Positions 58,203-64,000 of a stretch of DNA of 64,000 nt are shown here, piece after piece. Location: contig DASTRY010000050.1 in the NCBI GenBank assembly GCA_035760965.1, positions 1-64,000 on the forward strand, given 5' to 3'. Source of the stretch: JADGHX01 sp035760965 (GTDB lineage Bacteria > Pseudomonadota > Gammaproteobacteria > Steroidobacterales > Steroidobacteraceae). Made by a program: the position numbers and the translations under genes. The notes under the pieces are model-generated. The model saw only the letters and a list, made by a program, of their open reading frames with translations, had not been told where the DNA came from and made no database searches. Every line of letters starts with the position of its first letter. Positions within the stretch are counted from its first letter, which is position 1.

Positions 58203-58766
58203 ATGCCCGCACTCCCGTCAGCCGCCATCGACGCCGTCACCGGGCTCGTGCTGGGTGCGCGCCAGGTGCTCTCGCCGCACTTCGACGCGCGGCCCGCGGG
58301 GACCGGCATCGACCTGATCGTGATCCACGGCATCAGCTTGCCGCCGGGCGAATTCGGCGGGCCGTGGATCGATCGCCTGTTCACCGGTCATCTGCCGCCC
58401 GAGGCGCATCCGTTTTTCGCCACCATCGCCGGAGCGCGTGTCTCCGCGCATGCGCTGATTCGACGCGACGGGGAGATCGTGCAGTACGTGCCGTTCACGC
58501 AGCGCGCCTGGCACGCCGGGAAATCCGAGTACTGCGGTCGGGTGGCGTGCAATGATTTTTCGGTCGGGATCGAGCTCGAGGGCACGGACGAGACCCCGTA
58601 CGAGGCGGCCCAGTACGATTCGCTGGCGGCACTGATCAAGGCACTGCTCGCGGCCTATCCGTCGTTGAGCCGCGAGCGAATCGTCGGCCATAGCGATATC
58701 GCGCCGGGTCGCAAGACCGACCCCGGCCCGTCGTTCGACTGGGCGCGCCTGCGCGGCAGCCTCTAG
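58203..58766 (+). CDS. ampD: 1,6-anhydro-N-acetylmuramyl-L-alanine amidase AmpD
   Basis: 187 residues. Zinc amidase motifs: LIVIHGISLPPGEFGG (His), HALIRRDGEIVQYVP, WHAGKS, VGIELEGTD and the zinc-binding GHSDIAPGRKTDPG. No signal peptide, so cytosolic. Recycles anhydro-muropeptides from lytic transglycosylases; loss is known to derepress AmpC beta-lactamase in species that have it. Confidence 0.95.
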   Translation: MPALPSAAIDAVTGLVLGARQVLSPHFDARPAGTGIDLIVIHGISLPPGEFGGPWIDRLFTGHLPPEAHPFFATIAGARVSAHALIRRDGEIVQYVPFTQRAWHAGKSEYCGRVACNDFSVGIELEGTDETPYEAAQYDSLAALIKALLAAYPSLSRERIVGHSDIAPGRKTDPGPSFDWARLRGSL

Positions 58767-58813
58767 CGGGAACCTTGCGAAAGCAGCACGGGCCCGGCTG
58801 CCGCAAGACCCGA

Positions 58814-59371
58814 CTATTTCTTCCCGCGGTCGTGCCGCCAAAGCACTTCCGACCCCCGCTCGTGCCGCGCGAGCACGCGCGCGAGCACGAACAGCAGATC
58901 GGATAGGCGATTCAGATACTGCGTGACTTCCGGCGCGACGGTCTCGCTCGCCGCGAGAGTCCATACGCGCCGCTCGGCACGGCGCGCAATGGCACGAGCC
59001 AAATGACACGCTGCCGCCGCCGGTCCGCCGCCCGGCAGGATGAATTCCTTGAGCGGCGGCAACGTCTCGTTGAACGAATCGAGCGCCTGCTCGAGCCGCG
59101 TGACGTGTGCCGCTTGAATCATCCGATGTCCCGGAATGCAAAGCTCACCGCCGAGATCGAACAGCTCGTGCTGAACTTCGGTGAGGCACGCCACGATGTT
59201 CTCCGGCAGCCCCGGCACCGCGAGCAGCACGCCGATGGCGCTGTTCAGCTCGTCGGTCGTGCCGTAGGCCTCGACGCGCGCCGCGTCCTTGCGCACGCGA
59301 GTGCCGTCGCCGAGGCCCGTCGTGCCGTCGTCGCCCGTGCGCGTGTAGATCTTGCTGAGTCGGTTGCCCAT
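58814..59371 (-). CDS. PduO-type cob(I)alamin adenosyltransferase
   Basis: 185 residues. KIYTRTGDDGTTGLGDGTRVRKD is the ATP-binding N-terminus; VEAYGTTDELNSAIG and HLARAIARRAERRV follow, with YLNRLSDLLFVLAR at the end. Converts cobalamin to adenosylcobalamin, the cofactor of NrdJ encoded at 16.7 kb. Confidence 0.94.
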   Translation of the reverse strand: MGNRLSKIYTRTGDDGTTGLGDGTRVRKDAARVEAYGTTDELNSAIGVLLAVPGLPENIVACLTEVQHELFDLGGELCIPGHRMIQAAHVTRLEQALDSFNETLPPLKEFILPGGGPAAAACHLARAIARRAERRVWTLAASETVAPEVTQYLNRLSDLLFVLARVLARHERGSEVLWRHDRGKK

Positions 59372-59410
59372 TCACGGTAGATTCGCACGCCCCGGAACAG
59401 GAATGCCAGC

Positions 59411-60175
59411 GTGACCTCGAAAGAACTGCAGGCGGCGCTCGACGCCGCGGAAGCCGCGGCGGCCGTCATCCGCTCGCTGTATCAGCGCAATCTCGCCGTC
59501 CACACGAAGGCGGACGCCACGCCGGTGACCGAGGCGGACGTGCAGGCGGAGCAGGCCATCCGCACCATCCTCACCGAGCGCTTCCCGAGCTACGGCTTCT
59601 ACGGCGAGGAGACGGGGCAGGAGGCGATGGACGCGGAGAGCGTGTGGCTCGTCGATCCCATCGACGGCACGAAGTCGTTCGTGCGCGAGTGCCCGTTCTT
59701 TTCGACACAGATCGCGCTCATGCGCGGCGGCCGCTTCGTGCTCGGTGTGTCGAGCGCGCCGGCCTACGGCGAGGTGGCCTGGGCGGAGGAGGGTCGCGGT
59801 GCGCACATGAACGGTCGGCCGATTCACGTCAGTAAGGTGGCGGATCTCGCGGGCGCGATCGTCTCGTCGGGCAACCTGAAAACGCTTGCGCGTTCGCCCG
59901 CGTGGGGGCGCTACGGTGAGCTGATCGGGCGCGTCAATCGCATTCGCGGCTACGGCGACTTCGTGCACTACCACCTGCTCGCGCGCGGCTCGCTGGATGT
60001 CGTCATCGAGTCGGATGTCGGCATCCTCGATATCGCCGCGCTCACCGTGATCGTGCGAGAGGCGGGCGGCACGTTCACCGACCTGCAGGGCAATGAAGTC
60101 GGGCTGAAGACGACGAGCGTGCTGGCGACCAACGGCGCGCTGCACGCCGCCGTGCGCGACGTGCTGCGCTTCTGA
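59411..60175 (+). CDS. Inositol monophosphatase-family phosphatase
   Basis: 254 residues from GTG. Metal motifs TPVTEADVQAE, FYGEETG, WLVDPIDGTKSF and the C-terminal GILDIAALTVIVREAGG. The last motif (usual WD replaced by LD) and the length leave histidinol-phosphatase (HisN) or a PAP phosphatase possible. Divergent from the adenosyltransferase gene. Confidence 0.85.
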   Translation: MTSKELQAALDAAEAAAAVIRSLYQRNLAVHTKADATPVTEADVQAEQAIRTILTERFPSYGFYGEETGQEAMDAESVWLVDPIDGTKSFVRECPFFSTQIALMRGGRFVLGVSSAPAYGEVAWAEEGRGAHMNGRPIHVSKVADLAGAIVSSGNLKTLARSPAWGRYGELIGRVNRIRGYGDFVHYHLLARGSLDVVIESDVGILDIAALTVIVREAGGTFTDLQGNEVGLKTTSVLATNGALHAAVRDVLRF

Positions 60176-60176
60176 C

Positions 60177-60965
60177 TCAGGCGCTGACGAACACCCGCCG
60201 CTCGGGCGTATCGATTTCGATGATGGGCGTGAGATAGAGCTCGCTCAGCGCCGCGCCCGTCAGCACTTCGCGCGTGGCGCCTGCGCGCCAGCGACCGTCC
60301 CCGAACAGCAGGATCACGCGATCCGCGAAACGCGCGGCGAGCGTCGGATCGTGCAGCGTGGCGACGACCGCGCGGCCCGCGTCCGCTTGCTCGCGAAACA
60401 GCTGCAGCACGGCGATCTGATGATGCGGGTCGAGGTGGTTCGTCGGCTCATCCAACAGGTAGATCTGCGGCGCCTGCGCGAGCAGCGATGCGATGGCGAC
60501 ACGCCGGCGCTCTCCGCCGGAGAGCTTGTCCGTTGGGCGCTCCGCGAGCGCTTCCATCTCGACTCGCGCGAGTGCCTCGCGTGCGAGTCGTTCGTCGTCG
60601 GCGGTTTCCCATTGCCACGCAGGCAGGTGCGGGTGCCGGCCGATCAGCACGGCTTCCAGCGTCGTCGACGTGAACGATTCTTCAAGATCCTGCAGCAGCA
60701 CACCGAGCCGTTGGGCGATGGCGCGCCGACGCAGGTTCTCGAGCGGCGTGCCATCGAGGCGCACGATGCCCTGCTGCGGGCGACGCAAGCCCGCGAGCGC
60801 GTGCAAGGTGAGCGTCTTGCCGCTCCCGTTGCGGCCGAGAATGGCGGTGACCTCGCCGGCGCGAAATTCGAGCGACATCTCCGAGACGAGCTGACGCTCG
60901 CCGGCGCGGATGCCGAGCGAGCGTGCCGCGAGAATCACGCCATCGCGTGGGGTCGCCTCGCTCAC
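60177..60965 (-). CDS. ABC transporter ATP-binding protein (BtuD/FepC type)
   Basis: 262 residues from GTG 60965, which overlaps the upstream stop as GTGA and has GGTGGA upstream. Walker A LGRNGSGKT; signature LSGGERRRVAIA; Walker B QIYLLDEPTNHLD; switch His. Similarity is to the ATPases for cobalamin, iron-siderophore or haem uptake. No permease or binding protein is adjacent, so the substrate is a guess; B12 is attractive given the nearby adenosyltransferase. Confidence 0.85.
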   Translation of the reverse strand: MSEATPRDGVILAARSLGIRAGERQLVSEMSLEFRAGEVTAILGRNGSGKTLTLHALAGLRRPQQGIVRLDGTPLENLRRRAIAQRLGVLLQDLEESFTSTTLEAVLIGRHPHLPAWQWETADDERLAREALARVEMEALAERPTDKLSGGERRRVAIASLLAQAPQIYLLDEPTNHLDPHHQIAVLQLFREQADAGRAVVATLHDPTLAARFADRVILLFGDGRWRAGATREVLTGAALSELYLTPIIEIDTPERRVFVSA

Positions 60966-61735
60966 GACTTGATCCACCCAATCTCCATGGCCGTCGCGCG
61001 GCCGACGGCCTCGCCGCGCAGGTCATCGGGCATCTCCTGCGTCGTGTCGGATAGCGGTCGCTTGCCGGCCATGATCTCCGCCTTGGGCTGCGGAAAGCGC
61101 GGCTCGCGCTCCGGCTCGGCGTATCCATCCGGATACATGGGCGCGCCGCTCGCAACGTCGTATTTGTCGGTCGCGCCGACCGTATGCATCGTCTCGTGTG
61201 CAATCACGATGTTGTTCTGCCCGCGCATGCCGCGGTCCGCATAGGCGTACACGACGCCGACCAAGCCTTTCTGCAGACCGAGCGAATGCGGCACACGGTC
61301 CGTCGTCGCGGGATCGTGAAAGAGCACGAACACGCGAATATGCGATGGCGCTCGCCCGGGCACGTTCGCCGCCCGGCGCGCGTAGAGCCGCATCTGCAGA
61401 CTCCACCAAATGGCGCCCAGAGCGCCCGAGCCCGGCTTCAACATCGGCGGCTTCTCCGTGGGCGGCGGGTACAGCTCGATCCGCACGGGCCGCTCGACCG
61501 CGACGCCATACCGATGGGCTTCGTTCATGAAGAACGTTTCGATCGCCGCGAAGTCCGCGGTCGTGAGGCTACGGACGTACGCTTCGGACGCGGCGCTGCC
61601 GTCGCCGTTCATCGGGAAGATGCCGACCCAGAGCGGCGCCTTCCAGCTCGTCGTCTGCGCCTTGTCGATCCAGGTCATGCCGGCCACGATCACGAGCAGC
61701 ACCAGCAACACCGTGATCCGGACGAGTTTCCACAC
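60962..61735 (-). CDS. Membrane-anchored putative metallopeptidase
   Basis: 257 residues from GTG 61735. N-terminal membrane anchor (VRITVLLVLLVIVAGMTW). A candidate zinc motif is AHETMHTVGATDKYD, with HETMH fitting HExxH; a further Asp/Glu could be the third ligand. Much of the sequence is aromatic and Pro-rich (ELYPPPTEKPPML). I do not recognise the family. It ends in a GTGA overlap with the ABC ATPase and is 20 bp after pdxH, so it belongs to that operon. Confidence 0.65.
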   Translation of the reverse strand: MWKLVRITVLLVLLVIVAGMTWIDKAQTTSWKAPLWVGIFPMNGDGSAASEAYVRSLTTADFAAIETFFMNEAHRYGVAVERPVRIELYPPPTEKPPMLKPGSGALGAIWWSLQMRLYARRAANVPGRAPSHIRVFVLFHDPATTDRVPHSLGLQKGLVGVVYAYADRGMRGQNNIVIAHETMHTVGATDKYDVASGAPMYPDGYAEPEREPRFPQPKAEIMAGKRPLSDTTQEMPDDLRGEAVGRATAMEIGWIKS

Positions 61736-61754
61736 GCTCCGCGCTGCCTTCTGC

Positions 61755-62429
61755 TTACGGCTGCAGCCGCGTGGCAGTCCACGGCCCGGTTTCGAACTGC
61801 CCATCGGCGCGCGCGCCGAGCGTGCGGGTCCAGCGCGCGCGATCATGAATGCGCGCATCGCCCTCCACCCACAGCTCGACCGCATCCGCCCACAAGCGGA
61901 AGCCGCCCCAATGGGGCGGACGGGGCACGTGCGCGTCCTTGCCGGAGCTCCGGTCACTGACACCGAGACGCCGAGCGGCGGCCTCGACCGCATCGAGCAG
62001 TTGCGCGCGCGAAGCGATGGGTTCGCTCTGCCGGCTCGCCCACGCGCCAATGCGGCTCGCGAGCGCACGCGAGGCGAAGTACGCATCGCTATCGGCGTCC
62101 GGCGCCTTCGCCACCACGCCCTCGATGCGCACTTGCCGATGCATGTGGTCCCAGTGCATGACCACCGCCGCGCGGCTGTTGTCGGCGAGCTCGCGTCCCT
62201 TGCGGGACTCGTAGTTCGTGTAGAACGTGATGAAGCCCGGCACCGGCTGGATGTCTTTGCAGAGCACGACACGCGCGGATGGGCGCCCATCGCGACTCGC
62301 GGTCGCCAGCACCATGGCGTTCGGATTGGGCTGATTGCGCGCCTGCCAGGCCTCGGCCAGCCAGGCCTGCGCGATCGTGAGCGGCTCGGCCGGCAGCGGC
62401 TCCGGCAGCACTTCGGTGTGTTCGGCCAT
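61755..62429 (-). CDS. pdxH: Pyridoxamine 5'-phosphate oxidase
   Basis: 224 residues. FMN enzyme making pyridoxal phosphate. NAMVLATASRDGRPSARVV, FYTNYESRKGRELADN, WDHMHRQVRIEG and RPPHWGGFRLW. The most C-terminal residues differ a little from the usual RLQP but end RLQP as expected. Confidence 0.95.
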   Translation of the reverse strand: MAEHTEVLPEPLPAEPLTIAQAWLAEAWQARNQPNPNAMVLATASRDGRPSARVVLCKDIQPVPGFITFYTNYESRKGRELADNSRAAVVMHWDHMHRQVRIEGVVAKAPDADSDAYFASRALASRIGAWASRQSEPIASRAQLLDAVEAAARRLGVSDRSSGKDAHVPRPPHWGGFRLWADAVELWVEGDARIHDRARWTRTLGARADGQFETGPWTATRLQP

Positions 62430-62531
62430 GCGGCAATGGTAGAGGCTTCAGCTGCGCATGGGCAGGAGACTTGCGGCGGTGGGCCGGGGCCCGTAGAAAG
62501 GCAGGCCCTCATTCAAACCTGAGCCTGCGCC

Positions 62532-63656
62532 ATGACGAGCGACGCCGTGACCCTCGACGACCTGCGCCGCCGGATCAACGAAATCGACGACCGGCTGATC
62601 GAGCTGGCCGCCGAGCGCAAGCGCCTGAGCGAAGAAGTCGCGCGCGTGAAGCGCAGCACGGGCCGCGCCACGCGCGACTACGAGCGCGAGCGCGAAGTGA
62701 TCCTTGCCGGCCGCAACAAGGCACAGGCGCTCGGCGTCTCGCCGGATGTGGCCGAGGAGCTGCTGCGCATCCTGATCCGCTCGTCGCTCACCACGCAGGA
62801 GCAGGCGAGCGTCGTCGCGCAGGGTGCGGGCTCGGGCCGGCGGGCGCTGATCATCGGCGGCGGCGGCAAGATGGGGCGCTGGTTCGCCGACTTCCTCACC
62901 TCGCAAGGTTTCACGGTCGAGGTGGCGGACCCACTCGGTGCGCCTCCAGGTGTGACGCACTTCAAGGATTGGCGCGCGACGGACCTGCAGCACGACTTCA
63001 TCCTGCTCGCCACGCCGCTCGGCGTGACGGACGCCATCCTGCGCGACCTCGCGCTACGCCGGCCGCGCGGCGTGGTGTTCGATGTCGGCTCGCTGAAATC
63101 ACCGCTGCGCGCGGGGCTTCTGGCGCTGAAATCGCACGGAGTGCGCGTCACCTCGGTGCATCCGATGTTCGGGCCGGACACGGAGCTGCTCTCGGGGCGC
63201 CACGTGGTCTTCGTGGACCTCGGACACGCCGAGGCGCTGCAGAAGGCGCGCGAGCTGTTCGCACCGACCATGGCCGAGCAGGTGGTCATGAGCCTCGACG
63301 ACCACGATCGCCTGATCGCGTACGTGCTCGGGCTGTCTCACGCCTTGAACATCGCCTTCTTCACGGCCCTCGCGGAGAGCGGGGAGGCGGCGCCGCGCCT
63401 CGCGCGGATGTCGAGCACCACGTTCGACAATCAGCTCGAAGTGGCGAGCGCCGTGGCCGAGGAAAGCCCGGAGCTGTACTACGAGATCCAGAGCCTGAAC
63501 GACTACGGCGCCGAGTCCCTGGAGGCGCTCGCGAAGGCCGTGGAACGCATCCGAACCGCGATCCTGTCACAAGATCACGACGCGTTCGTTGCCCTCATGC
63601 GCCAGGGTCGGGAATATCTCGCCGACCGTCGCAGCGTGACCGAGCGTCGCGCCTGA
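62532..63656 (+). CDS. tyrA: Bifunctional chorismate mutase / prephenate dehydrogenase
   Basis: 374 residues, the same size as E. coli TyrA. The N-terminal chorismate mutase helices (LRRRINEIDDRLIELAAERK) are followed by an NAD-binding motif IIGGGGKMGRWFADFL. Prephenate site includes VHPMFGPDTELL and SHALNIAFF. Tyrosine biosynthesis. The next gene follows after 31 bp. Confidence 0.95.
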   Translation: MTSDAVTLDDLRRRINEIDDRLIELAAERKRLSEEVARVKRSTGRATRDYEREREVILAGRNKAQALGVSPDVAEELLRILIRSSLTTQEQASVVAQGAGSGRRALIIGGGGKMGRWFADFLTSQGFTVEVADPLGAPPGVTHFKDWRATDLQHDFILLATPLGVTDAILRDLALRRPRGVVFDVGSLKSPLRAGLLALKSHGVRVTSVHPMFGPDTELLSGRHVVFVDLGHAEALQKARELFAPTMAEQVVMSLDDHDRLIAYVLGLSHALNIAFFTALAESGEAAPRLARMSSTTFDNQLEVASAVAEESPELYYEIQSLNDYGAESLEALAKAVERIRTAILSQDHDAFVALMRQGREYLADRRSVTERRA

Positions 63657-63687
63657 TGGGGCGGGTGATGAGGGGATACGCTTGGCG

Positions 63688-64000
63688 ATGTATCGATCGC
63701 ACCACGAGCTCGAATTGCGTCCGCGCTCGCTCTCCGGGCGGGGACAGGATCTGGCCGCGGAGAATGCGCGGCTGCGGGCGCGCCTGGACGAGCTGAAAGT
63801 CGAAGCGGCACGCAACGATTCCCTGCTGCGCAAGACGCAGGAGCGCGAGCTGGAGCTGCTACGCGCAGCGACCTTGCCCCAGCTCTTCGAGCGGCTGATC
63901 CACGGCCTGCGCACCTCGTATCAGCTCGATCTCGTCACCCTCACGCTGAACGATCCGCAGTACGAGCTGCGGCATCTGCTGTGGGGCGACAGCGCCGTGC
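63688..64000 (+). CDS. Partial gene, DUF484/GAF-like N-terminus (cut by window edge)
   Basis: Open from ATG 63688 to the right edge, 104 codons. It starts MYRSHHELELRPRSLSG, has a coiled-coil-like helix (ENARLRARLDELKVEAARND), then LFERLIHGLRTSYQLDLVTLTLND, resembling the DUF484 region seen before GAF or GGDEF domains. The rest is outside the window. Confidence 0.5.
   Translation, partial: MYRSHHELELRPRSLSGRGQDLAAENARLRARLDELKVEAARNDSLLRKTQERELELLRAATLPQLFERLIHGLRTSYQLDLVTLTLNDPQYELRHLLWGDSAV

Noticed and set aside
60962..62512. 516-codon minus-strand frame covering pdxH
   Set aside because: pdxH is read in another phase of the same strand; only the part from GTG 61735 onward is credible.

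Overview
The window is GC-rich chromosomal DNA from a free-living gammaproteobacterium. Two blocks of gene order are diagnostic. One is a dnaG-rpoD / rpsU-yqeY / tsaD-folB-folK / cca-uppP housekeeping block. The other is yggT-proC-yggS-pilT-pilU ... pyrB-ruvX-yqgE-tonB-gshB-pilG-pilH-pilI-pilJ-chpA-chpC, in the same order as in Pseudomonas aeruginosa. Base composition, the split B12-dependent ribonucleotide reductase, a lysine/alanine-rich RpoD leader and repeat-rich intergenic DNA suggest a Steroidobacter/Nevskia/Xanthomonas-like lineage rather than Pseudomonas itself; this assignment is an inference. No tRNA, rRNA, insertion sequence, prophage or CRISPR array is seen.

Layout. 0-13 kb: the primary sigma factor gene rpoD (cut by the left edge), primase dnaG, a secreted-type aminopeptidase, cca, uppP, a MidA-like methyltransferase, folate genes (pteridine reductase, folK, folB), tsaD, rpsU and yqeY. 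13-21 kb: envelope and stress genes (NDUFA9-like protein, DegQ protease, Hsp20), the split class II ribonucleotide reductase nrdJa-nrdJb with NrdR-box-like sites, and a convergent AraC regulator / phytochelatin-synthase-like pair. 21-33 kb: a repeat-bearing spacer with a candidate small RNA, the LysM lytic transglycosylase MltD, a lipoprotein, an L,D-transpeptidase, PpnN, an orphan ParA, HtpG, an FKBP lipoprotein, a hydrolase and an HU protein. 33-55 kb: the twitching-motility block, with three consecutive PilT/PilU-family ATPase genes, pyrB/ruvX/yqgE/tonB/gshB, and the Pil-Chp chemosensory operon with a 2115-residue ChpA hybrid kinase. 55-64 kb: rsmE-bioA, ampD, a cobalamin adenosyltransferase, an inositol-phosphatase-family enzyme, an ABC ATPase coupled to a putative metallopeptidase, pdxH, tyrA and a partial gene.

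The outstanding observation is in rpoD. The gene carries an in-frame tandem duplication with a period of exactly 666 bp (222 codons), giving a predicted primary sigma factor with two complete sets of sigma regions 2-3-4. The copies differ at many synonymous sites, are identical in protein over region 2, and differ by about 14 residues in regions 3-4.1. Either both copies have been held under selection, or two related genomes were joined in assembly. A second unusual locus is the 1.27-kb spacer between the third pil ATPase and pyrB. It holds six phased 16-bp dyads (TGACAA-CCCC-TTGTCA), nested larger duplications, a dnaN fragment, and a degenerate copy of the pyrB 3' end. Tandem duplication recurs at several places in the window.

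Functional links: NrdJ, the PduO-type adenosyltransferase and possibly the ABC ATPase form a B12-use theme. MltD, the L,D-transpeptidase, AmpD and UppP act in peptidoglycan turnover. PilT/U/U2, PilG-J, ChpA and ChpC form the type IV pilus retraction and control system; no pilK or chpB is present beside it.
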